DNA of 22,479 nt. It comes from Candidatus Jidaibacter sp. GTDB lineage: Bacteria; Pseudomonadota; Alphaproteobacteria; Rickettsiales; Midichloriaceae. Location: positions 1 through 22,479 of the forward strand of contig JAJTHY010000105.1 in NCBI GenBank assembly GCA_021298045.1, in the 5' to 3' direction. This document shows, one piece after another, positions 14,637-20,734 of this stretch. The translations under genes were made by a program, and so were the position numbers. Position 1 is the first letter of the stretch. Each line of letters opens with the position of its first letter. Under the pieces are notes generated by a model, which made no database searches, was not told the DNA's origin, and worked only from the letters and a program-made list of their open reading frames with translations.

Positions 14637-14828
14637 ATGCAAAAAATAGATTTTAAACAAGACGAAAATGAAAATAGCAATGCAATAATAAATATCAAAT
14701 TGGATAGGGTAATATCCCATGTGGATGCCAAAATATATGGTCTAAAAGCTGCTATGCTTAAATGGATTGTTGGCACTTCTATGCTGCAAATAATATTCAA
14801 TTTCACGTTTAACATGTGGGGAGTGTGA
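14637..14828 (+). CDS. Small tail-anchored protein, DUF1640-like
   Basis: This 63-residue protein has an acidic, polar N-terminus, a short helix (IKLDRVISHVDAKIYGLKAA) and a hydrophobic C-terminal segment (KWIVGTSMLQIIFNFTFNMW, about 42-61). That resembles the end of DUF1640/CCDC90-type coiled-coil proteins, which carry a coiled coil then LK-KW-IG and a single membrane helix. Full family members are longer, so it would be a minimal version or a decay product. AAGG lies 6 bases before the ATG. It is not obviously linked to the capsid genes. Confidence 0.5.
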   Translation: MQKIDFKQDENENSNAIINIKLDRVISHVDAKIYGLKAAMLKWIVGTSMLQIIFNFTFNMWGV

Positions 14829-14932
14829 TTAAAAATATTAAAAAAATTTAGCAAAATCGTTGATGTGGATATTGTTTTATGTCATATTAAATGAACAGTA
14901 TTCATGTTTTACAATTTTGGGAGAATAAAATC

Positions 14933-15619
14933 ATGTCTAATAAATTTTTAAAATTAATGTGTGTAAGCGCGCTAGTGCTTGGATACGCCTCAGGTGCTTT
15001 AGCTGCCTATGACGAACCTAAGCAACAAACTCATCATAAGGTTAAGCATAAACATCATGTTGCAAACTCTGCTACAGAACATCATGATAATAAACATGGC
15101 CACAAGCATCATAATATGCATCAAGATGTAGTTGTTTCTTCTAATGGAACCGTTGTCCGTGACAGCTTTGGTGGCTGCGTGAGAACCAAATTTCATGTCG
15201 CTGAGGAAAAATGTGGAAAACATCATCATAAAGGCGACATAATGCATATGGATGAAAGAGTTATTTACTTTGACTTCAACCAATCAGCCCTTAAAGATTC
15301 TGAGAAATCTAAGCTAGATGTACTCGCTATGGCAATTAGGGAAAATAACATTCATGCAGTGAAAGTTGTTGGTTATACCGATAGAATAGGTGCTGAAGGT
15401 TACAATCACAAGTTGTCTCACCAACGTGCTGAAAAAGTAAGACAGTACTTAGGCAGTAAAGTCAGACTTCAAAGTAACGTAGTTTCTTTGCGTGGTTTGG
15501 GCGAGTCTAATCAAGTTAAGTCTTGTGAAGGTGTTCATGGGCGTAATGAGCTTATAGATTGCCTGGCTCCTAACCGTAGGGTAGAAGTTGAAGTAGACTA
15601 CACTGTGCACAAAAAATAG
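14933..15619 (+). CDS. OmpA/Pal-like outer-membrane protein with His-rich segment
   Basis: The 228-residue protein has a Sec signal peptide (residues 1-24, ending ASGALA) and no lipobox Cys at the cleavage site. An N-terminal linker follows with about 12 His in 32 residues (HKVKHKHH, EHHDNKHGHKHHNMH). The C-terminal half is an OmpA-like peptidoglycan-binding domain: ERVIYFDFNQSALKDSEKSKLD, VVGYTDRIGAEGYNHKLSHQRAEKV, LRGLGESNQ, and NRRVEVEVDY. It should anchor the outer membrane to the wall, as Pal does. The His tract is unusual and could bind metal ions such as Zn, Ni or Cu (inference). I start at the ATG at 14933 with GGGAG upstream; the frame is open from 14891. A hairpin terminator follows. 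Confidence 0.9.
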   Translation: MSNKFLKLMCVSALVLGYASGALAAYDEPKQQTHHKVKHKHHVANSATEHHDNKHGHKHHNMHQDVVVSSNGTVVRDSFGGCVRTKFHVAEEKCGKHHHKGDIMHMDERVIYFDFNQSALKDSEKSKLDVLAMAIRENNIHAVKVVGYTDRIGAEGYNHKLSHQRAEKVRQYLGSKVRLQSNVVSLRGLGESNQVKSCEGVHGRNELIDCLAPNRRVEVEVDYTVHKK

Positions 15620-15643
15620 TTTATACTTAAATTAAAAACAAAG

Positions 15644-15673
15644 AGGGCGGCATATTTTGTGTCGCCTTTTTTT
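15644..15673 (+). terminator. Rho-independent terminator after the OmpA-like gene
   Basis: GGCGGCA (15646-15652) pairs with TGTCGCC (15660-15666), with one G-T pair and a 7-base loop. Seven T follow immediately. It lies 25 bp after the stop codon. Confidence 0.85.
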
Positions 15674-15693
15674 GTTGGAATGATATACTGCTT

Positions 15694-15771
15694 ATACTAA
15701 ATCCCAAAAAGATTTGAGACAGTAGTGGATGGATTTTGGATAAATGCGAAGGGGAAAAAGGGATTTAGTAT
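15694..15771. repeat. 78-bp miniature inverted-repeat element
   Basis: ATACTAAATCCC at the left end and GGGATTTAGTAT at the right end are perfect 12-bp inverted repeats around 54 bp with no gene. The outermost TA on each side could be a target duplication of the TA type used by IS630/Tc1-like elements. It lies 28 bp before tatA. A degenerate copy is at 18319-18395. Confidence 0.7.
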
Positions 15772-15799
15772 TACAAGTAACTTTTTTTAAAGGTGTAGT

Positions 15800-15943
15800 A
15801 TGGCTATTGGCATTTGGCAACTAGTATTAGTTTTGGTGATTGTTTTTATTGTGTTTGGCGCTGGTAAACTTCCCAAAGTTATGGGCGAAATAGGCAGCGC
15901 TATCAAAGCTTTAAGAGAGGGTTTAAAGCAAGACGAAAGATAA
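15800..15943 (+). CDS. tatA: Sec-independent protein translocase subunit TatA
   Basis: This 47-residue protein has a single membrane helix (about residues 6-20, WQLVLVLVIVFIVF), the hinge FGAGKLPKVMGEIGSAIKAL with the conserved FG and LP of TatA, and an amphipathic helix ending in GLKQDER. TatA forms the pore that exports folded proteins carrying twin-arginine signals; TatC, which it needs, is not in the window. It lacks the long acidic tail of most TatA proteins, so it is a near-minimal version. The ATG has AAGGTG 5-6 bases upstream. A 78-bp miniature element precedes it and a repeat region starts right after it. No terminator is seen. Confidence 0.93.
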   Translation: MAIGIWQLVLVLVIVFIVFGAGKLPKVMGEIGSAIKALREGLKQDER

Positions 15944-16183
15944 TTACTACAACTATATATAACCGATTCAACTACAAAAAATGTATGGTTTTTGCTTTAA
16001 TTGTCATTCAGTCTGTCCGTCAAAAGCCATGGATGACTGATAACACGAGGGTTTTAGAGCATAAAGTAGTTGTAAAATCCATAAGAAAAAGCTATTATTT
16101 GGGCATAAGGCTTACGGAGTCTCTCAGTCAAAACTGCTATAATGACTATTATATAAGGTTTTGAAGATATAAAATATTAGCGT

Positions 16184-16230
16184 AATCCATAAGAAAACCG
16201 TGTTATTTGAGTATAAAGCTTATGGATTTT
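16184..16230. repeat. CCATAAG/CTTATGG palindromic module
   Basis: TAATCCATAAG and CTTATGGATTTT form the arms of a hairpin with about 25 bases between. This is the same module as at 70-118, 6862-6910 and, in degraded form, 16074-16118; here it stands alone without the rest of the long repeat. Confidence 0.75.
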
Positions 16231-16253
16231 TTATGCTATGCTGGTAGAGATTT

Positions 16254-16453
16254 ATATAATTGCCCTTGAACAACTTTGGTATTGAAGCCATCAAACACTA
16301 TAAAAGGAAAAGCGCTGGCTGGGGGGGCAAAAAATTTGTATATGCGGGTGCTACGCACCCACTGATATACAAATTTTTTGAGCCAGCGCTTGACTGACTG
16401 CGTCAGTGGCAGGAGAATTATTGAAATTTATTCAAAGGGCAATTTATTATATA
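16254..16453. repeat. Nested inverted repeat with 11-, 15- and 6-bp arms
   Basis: The core is an extended hairpin. AAGCGCTGGCT (16310-16320) pairs with AGCCAGCGCTT (16381-16391), AAAAAATTTGTATAT (16329-16343) with ATATACAAATTTTTT (16365-16379), and GGGTGC (16346-16351) with GCACCC (16355-16360). An unpaired GGGGGGGC lies on the left arm only. Further out, AATTGCCCTTGAA on the left and TTCAAAGGGCAATT on the right form outer arms, so the whole unit is about 195 bp. It codes for nothing visible and resembles a miniature transposable element or a strong structured RNA. Confidence 0.8.
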
Positions 16454-16679
16454 AGCCAGCTATTTACCTATGCATGAGAGCTTGGCTCAAAAATTACCCA
16501 AAATCCTGAGATACTTTCAGAGTTTTGACGTAGGGACTATATAAACAGCGACATCCAGGAAAGAGCTTTAGCGATTGCTGATAAGTTGACATTACGCACG
16601 CAGTTCAGGGATCTTAAGATTCCAAGGAATAGCGACGATGACTAAGAGGTGGAGATCTGTTGTATTTTTCGTACCCATT

Positions 16680-17291
16680 TTATAAGGGATTAGCTATATA
16701 AGATTGAATAAAAGAAAATCTGTGATGAACACTGGGTCCATATTCTTTTAGTGCTTGCATATGTTGCTTGGTGCCATATCCGGAATTGCGCTCCCATGCA
16801 TATTCTGGATGTTTTTTGCTTAGCTCGCGCATTATCCTATCTCTAGTAACTTTGGCAATTATTGATGCTGCTGAGATCGGCTTTAGCAGTAAGTCTCCTT
16901 TTACTACCGTTTCGATGTTAGTATCTTTAAACGGCGCCTGATTACCATCCACGTAAACTTTATAATCACCTAATTGCAACAGTTCTGATATAGCTAGGGT
17001 CATTGCTTTTTTAGTAGCATTTAAAATATTGATTTTATCAATAATAGAGGGTTGAACTATTGCGATGCTGTATTTATACCGTGTGGTTAACTCTGCAAAA
17101 AGCTTTTCTCTTTTAGGGGGCGATAATAGCTTAGAATCCTTAACGGGCATTTGCATAATAGATTTATCAACTAAAATAGCGCCCACCACAACTGGGCCTG
17201 CTAGAGGTCCTCTTCCCACTTCGTCTACTCCTATTAGGAATTCATTATGTTCAAAAATCTGCATATCCCTATTATTGATGACACTGTGCAT
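16680..17291 (-). CDS. rnhB: Ribonuclease HII
   Basis: Cleaves RNA in RNA-DNA hybrids and removes single misincorporated ribonucleotides. The 203-residue product has the type 2 active site: GVDEVGRGPLAGPVVVGA with Asp23 and Glu24, YVDGNQ with Asp115, and KGDLLLKPISAASIIAKVTRDR with Asp133. The spacing (92 and 18 residues) matches the E. coli enzyme. SGYGTKQHMQAL and HHRFSF near the C-terminus are also typical. The start is either ATG 17291 or ATG 17267, and neither has a good Shine-Dalgarno. The last codons (YIANPL) overlap the edge of a dispersed repeat, so the extreme C-terminus may be repeat-derived. It is divergent from the prenyl synthase gene, with a 47-bp gap. Confidence 0.96.
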   Translation of the reverse strand: MHSVINNRDMQIFEHNEFLIGVDEVGRGPLAGPVVVGAILVDKSIMQMPVKDSKLLSPPKREKLFAELTTRYKYSIAIVQPSIIDKINILNATKKAMTLAISELLQLGDYKVYVDGNQAPFKDTNIETVVKGDLLLKPISAASIIAKVTRDRIMRELSKKHPEYAWERNSGYGTKQHMQALKEYGPSVHHRFSFIQSYIANPL

Positions 17292-17338
17292 AAAGTGTGC
17301 TAGTTAATAATATTTGTAAATAGTAATTAATTTTTCTG

Positions 17339-18319
17339 ATGGATGTTATTTTAAATCCTTATAGTGAACTAAAGAATATAGTATTGAGCGGTTTATCTTC
17401 TGTAGATGACATAATAAAAGGCTTAGCTGAAAATCATGTGGAATTGATTCCAGAGATATTAAACCATCTAAATCAATCTGAGGGCAAGCGTATTCGCCCA
17501 ATTTTAACCCTTGCGTGCGCCAAAGCTATTGATGGAAAAAATCCTGGGGTTGTGAAGCTGGCAGCAGCTGTAGAGCTAATCCACACCGCCACCTTATTTC
17601 ATGATGATGTAATTGATGAAAGTAACCTAAGGCGTGGGCGCGAAACAGCCAATAGCATATGGGGAAATAAAGCCAGTATTTTAATAGGTGATTTCTTGCT
17701 TAGCCATGCTTTCAAATTAATGATTGAAGCAGGGAAGATGGAAGCGTTGGAAATGCTAATAGCTTCTTCGATCACTATTATAGAAGCAGAAGTATGGCAG
17801 CTTGATTTAATTGGTAAAATATCAGAAGATACTGATGCCTACATAAAGCTTATTATGGGCAAGACAGCTTCTCTTTTTGCCGCTTCATGTGCAGTTTCTG
17901 CTGTGCTCAATAGCGCAGATCTTGAAATTAAAAATGCTTTACACGAATATGGAATGAACCTTGGTATATTATATCAAATTACTGATGACTTGTTGGATTA
18001 TTCCGCTAAGCAAGAAGTATTTGGCAAAAAGATTGGCTCTGATTTCCTAGAGAAAAAAATGACCTTACCTCTTATTGTTTTGTTAAATTGTGTTAGTAAT
18101 GATGAAAGGAAGATAATCATTCAGCACTTTTACTCTGATAATCCTAATATTGGAATAATTGTTGAGCTATTTTCCAAATATGATATAGCAAAAGGTATAG
18201 AGGAATTTAGCAATTTATACAGAGAAAAAGCCATAAATGCTTTATCTCAGCTGCCAACTTCTGATATCAAAGATTCACTCGCAAAACTTGCGGAATATAT
18301 AACTGCCAGGCAGGTTTAA
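17339..18319 (+). CDS. ispB: Octaprenyl diphosphate synthase-type trans-prenyltransferase
   Basis: Adds isopentenyl units to allylic diphosphates to build the long side chain of ubiquinone. The 326-residue protein shows GKRIRP (49-54), the first Asp-rich motif HDDVIDESNLRRG (DDVID at 89-93), GDFLLSHAF, KTASLF (175-180), and the second Asp-rich motif YQITDDLLDYS (DDLLD at 216-220), followed by KKIGSDFLEKKMTLPLIVLL. Both Mg-binding motifs are intact. Length and motifs fit IspB rather than the shorter FPP synthases; the exact chain length cannot be read from sequence. No clear Shine-Dalgarno precedes the ATG. The stop codon overlaps the left end of a 77-bp miniature element. Upstream and divergent is rnhB. 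Confidence 0.95.
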   Translation: MDVILNPYSELKNIVLSGLSSVDDIIKGLAENHVELIPEILNHLNQSEGKRIRPILTLACAKAIDGKNPGVVKLAAAVELIHTATLFHDDVIDESNLRRGRETANSIWGNKASILIGDFLLSHAFKLMIEAGKMEALEMLIASSITIIEAEVWQLDLIGKISEDTDAYIKLIMGKTASLFAASCAVSAVLNSADLEIKNALHEYGMNLGILYQITDDLLDYSAKQEVFGKKIGSDFLEKKMTLPLIVLLNCVSNDERKIIIQHFYSDNPNIGIIVELFSKYDIAKGIEEFSNLYREKAINALSQLPTSDIKDSLAKLAEYITARQV

Positions 18320-18395
18320 TACTAGGTTCATATTCATACAGGTTTAGTCGTAATATATTAACATTACTGCCTCAATTATTTTTGGGATTTAGTAT
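18319..18395. repeat. Degenerate copy of the 78-bp miniature element
   Basis: The right half, ACTGCCTCAATT...GGGATTTAGTAT, matches the inverted strand of 15694-15771. The left end, ATACTAGGTTC, keeps only the first six bases of the terminal repeat. Length is 77 versus 78 bp. It starts in the ispB stop codon. Confidence 0.6.
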
Positions 18396-18408
18396 AAAGC
18401 ATGCTAGT

Positions 18409-18426
18409 ATCAATGTTAAAATTGAT
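18409..18426. promoter_or_regulatory. Short inverted repeat before the Mic60-like gene
   Basis: ATCAAT and ATTGAT flank GTTAAA, 20 bp before the ATG at 18446. It could be an operator or simply part of an AT-rich leader. Confidence 0.25.
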
Positions 18427-18445
18427 TTATCTGGGGTAGGGGGAT

Positions 18446-19252
18446 ATGAAGGTCTTGGAGCCAGAAGTGAAGAAAGCTAAAAAATCTTCAGCAAAAATTC
18501 AGCTAGAGAGATTAGAACGTAACAGCATACATAAGCTTCCAATTTATCTTTTGATAGCGCTAAATGTAATTGTTTTGTGCTTAGCTGGTATGGCCGCGCA
18601 GCAAATATTATTTGCGCCGCAAAATCCTGTCCCAGTGTCAGTGGAATTGGGGCCGATAACGCAAGAGCTTAATGATATTAAAAGAGCTGTTTCTGAATTA
18701 AAAGGAGCGGAAAAGCAATCATATGAATTTCATCAAAAGGAAGAGCAGTGGAAAAAGATGTCAGAAAGATATCATGTGCGATTATTGGCTGATGAAATAA
18801 GAAAGAAGATAATATTTGGCGAGGAGTTCTCTCAAGAGTTAGCGGAAATGAAAAAATTTTCTTTGAGTGAAGAAGATGCAAACTACCAAATTTTGTCTCA
18901 ATATACAGCGGAAAAGAGGGTGCAGATAAAAGCTTTGATTGCAAATCTTTATGATGTTAAAAGTATGGCTGATAAGCAAGTATCTTCCCAAGGTTTTATA
19001 GAATCTATTAAGCACTTTTTTAGTGGATTATTTGTGGTGCAAAAAGTGGAAGGTGAAAAAATACATGCCACCAGTAATGAGATAATTTCTTTAACAGTGC
19101 AGCTGCTTTTAGAGGGTAAGATTGAGTCAGCTTATATTGTGGCAAATAAATTTCGTCAGGTTAATGGGAATATAACGACTCTCGCGGATAATTTAAAGCC
19201 AGCAAGAGATGCGTTAATAGCAATAGATAAATTGAGTGTTATATATGATTAA
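18446..19252 (+). CDS. Mitofilin/Mic60-like inner-membrane protein
   Basis: The 268-residue protein has a basic, cytoplasmic N-terminus, one membrane helix (about 31-53, LPIYLLIALNVIVLCLAGMA), a short coiled coil (about 68-105) and a helical C-terminal domain. That domain includes QGFIESIKHFFSGLFVVQKV, reminiscent of the W-L-G-V-V block of the mitofilin C-terminus, then helices up to the end. In alphaproteobacteria Mic60 homologues are encoded next to hemY, often after hemC and hemD, and shape inner-membrane folds. The gene order here, directly before hemY with an 8-bp overlap, supports the call. At 268 residues it is shorter than usual, mainly in the coiled coil. Sequence similarity by eye is weak. 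GGGGG precedes the ATG. Confidence 0.55.
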   Translation: MKVLEPEVKKAKKSSAKIQLERLERNSIHKLPIYLLIALNVIVLCLAGMAAQQILFAPQNPVPVSVELGPITQELNDIKRAVSELKGAEKQSYEFHQKEEQWKKMSERYHVRLLADEIRKKIIFGEEFSQELAEMKKFSLSEEDANYQILSQYTAEKRVQIKALIANLYDVKSMADKQVSSQGFIESIKHFFSGLFVVQKVEGEKIHATSNEIISLTVQLLLEGKIESAYIVANKFRQVNGNITTLADNLKPARDALIAIDKLSVIYD

Positions 19253-20504
19253 ATCTATCAGCTTACTAATTTTATTTTTGCTTATGGTGGTTTCTGGTTA
19301 TTGGCTTGCCATTAACAGTGGGGAGCTAACTATTTTGATACTAGATTATCAAATTAAAACTAATTTGGTGGTAGCGTTTTTAAGTTTAATAATGACTATA
19401 ATTACACTCTTTTTGATTGCTTGGCTATTTAAAGGGATAATAACCCTACCAAGTAGAATAAAAGGTTATCTACTTGAAAAGAAAACTTTGAATTTACTTG
19501 CAGCACAGCGTGGTTTAATTATTGCCATGTACTGTGAAAATGAGCTGGATGCTAGGAAATTTGCCAGTAAAATTGCAAAAATAGCTGACGATGTTGCTTT
19601 GAAAGAAGTATCTGAAATATTGGGTTATGGCATCAAAACCCAGGAAGAAGTGGACTCTTTTAAGTCCAGAGTTACCTCTAAGGAAGCATTTTATATTTTG
19701 GACTCATTCCTTTTAAAACTAGCAATGGCAGAGGAAAATTGGTCTAAAGCTAAGCTTATTTTAGAACAGATATGGGCCAAATTCAAAGATGAAAAGATTA
19801 TGCATACTTTGGTAGAATTGCATATAAAGCTTGAAAGCTGGGCGGATCTAGAGGAATTTCTTGACAACAACATTAATAAATTTAGTAGATCCCAAGCTGC
19901 TGCTATAAGATGCATTGTTAGGTATAATTTGGCTAAAGAATCTCTTAAAGAAGGAGAGATTGCATTAGCTTTTGAGGAACTTGTGAATTTACTAAAAACA
20001 TATCCAAAATTTCATTATGCATTTGTGCTATTAGTTGATCTTTGCATAAAGCATAAAATTAAAGGGCGTATTTTGAATATTGCTAGAAATTACTTTATGC
20101 GCAACCAAAGTGCCGAGATTACCATTGCAATAATCAAACTTGCGGAATTATTGCCCAGCGACAAACTTTATGAATTTGCTCTGAAGGTAAATGCTGAAAA
20201 TGAAGAGTCTTTTGAAGGCAAGATAATCCTTGCTCAATTTGCACTTAATGCCCGTATGTATGACCAAGCATTCAGAGAGATATCTAATTGCTGTAGCATT
20301 CATGGTAAGACTACTCGCTTATGTCTATTGATGGCGGAATTTTGCCAACGCACCCAGGGTGTTAACATGGAGTCTATTGATTGGATAAAAAGTGCGCTTA
20401 CTGCGACTAATGACATTATACCGCAGCGACTTTATTTGAATATAAAGACTTTGGAAATAAGCAACAAACCAGGTATAGACAAGGTTTTGGAGCTATTGAG
20501 ATAA
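19245..20504 (+). CDS. hemY: HemY-like inner-membrane TPR protein
   Basis: HemY-family protein of the inner membrane, named from its position in heme-biosynthesis operons; its biochemical role is not settled. The 419-residue product has two N-terminal membrane helices (about 4-24 and 40-63), with GYWLAINSGELTILILDYQI between them, a typical HemY start. LPSRIKGYLLEKK then leads to a long array of TPR-like helical pairs, including WSKAKLILEQIWAKFKDEK, YPKFHYAFVLLVDLC and DQAFREISNCC. The ATG at 19245 lies inside the end of the Mic60-like gene, giving translational coupling; a GTG at 19236 is also in frame. hemC and hemD are missing from this location. The stop codon touches the CCA end of the convergent tRNA-Arg with no gap. 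Confidence 0.85.
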   Translation: MIKSISLLILFLLMVVSGYWLAINSGELTILILDYQIKTNLVVAFLSLIMTIITLFLIAWLFKGIITLPSRIKGYLLEKKTLNLLAAQRGLIIAMYCENELDARKFASKIAKIADDVALKEVSEILGYGIKTQEEVDSFKSRVTSKEAFYILDSFLLKLAMAEENWSKAKLILEQIWAKFKDEKIMHTLVELHIKLESWADLEEFLDNNINKFSRSQAAAIRCIVRYNLAKESLKEGEIALAFEELVNLLKTYPKFHYAFVLLVDLCIKHKIKGRILNIARNYFMRNQSAEITIAIIKLAELLPSDKLYEFALKVNAENEESFEGKIILAQFALNARMYDQAFREISNCCSIHGKTTRLCLLMAEFCQRTQGVNMESIDWIKSALTATNDIIPQRLYLNIKTLEISNKPGIDKVLELLR

Positions 20505-20581
20505 TGGCGTGCCCTAAAGGATTCGAACCTTTGACCCACAGCTTAGAAGGCTGTTGCTCTATCCAGCTGAGCTAAGGGCAC
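20505..20581 (-). tRNA. tRNA-Arg (TCT)
   Basis: Read on the minus strand, the acceptor GTGCCCT pairs with AGGGCAC, the D-arm includes TTAGCTCAGCTGGATAGAGC, the anticodon stem CAGC/GCTG encloses CTTCTAA (anticodon TCT, arginine), and the T-arm holds GGTTCGAATCC. The 3' GCCA is encoded. It directly abuts the hemY stop codon in convergent orientation. Confidence 0.97.
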
Positions 20582-20596
20582 GGGAAGGATTGAAGC

Positions 20597-20624
20597 AGCA
20601 TAATTAAATTAGCTTATAAGTCAA
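20597..20624 (-). promoter_or_regulatory. Sigma70-type promoter of tRNA-Arg
   Basis: On the minus strand TTGACT (20619-20624) and TATGCT (20597-20602) are 16 bp apart. Transcription would start about 8-10 bases before the mature tRNA 5' end. Confidence 0.6.
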
Positions 20625-20690
20625 GAACTATTGCAAGTGAGGCTAGGGTCATTTCATGAAAACAAATTGCCCTTAAACAGCTATATTACT

Positions 20691-20732
20691 ACTCAGCTCC
20701 CAAGATAATTTCAGAGTTTTGACGGATGGACT
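20691..20732 (+). repeat. Tail module of the long dispersed repeat
   Basis: ACTCAGCTCCCAAGATAATT through GACGGATGGACT is the same sequence as the end of both long-repeat copies. It stands alone here and ends 2 bp before the stop codon of the large ankyrin gene (minus strand). Just upstream, AAATTGCCCTT at 20664-20674 recalls the outer arm of the nested inverted repeat at 16254. Confidence 0.8.
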
Positions 20733-20734
20733 AA

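Larger units (their letters stand above)
15944..16679. repeat. Gene-free repeat mosaic
   Basis: No credible gene lies here. Modules in order: a partial TATAACCGATTCAACTAC-type repeat (15953-16010); an inverted tail of the long repeat, GTCTGTCCGTCAAAA (16011-16025); the GATAACAC...CCATAAG module of the long repeat (16039-16118); a further CCATAAG/CTTATGG palindrome (16184-16230); a nested inverted repeat (16254-16453); the long-repeat tail again (16509-16541); its middle segment inverted (16542-16578); and the end of the first repeat type (16579-16697), which reaches into rnhB. Module order and orientation differ from copies 1 and 2 of the long repeat. Confidence 0.8.
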
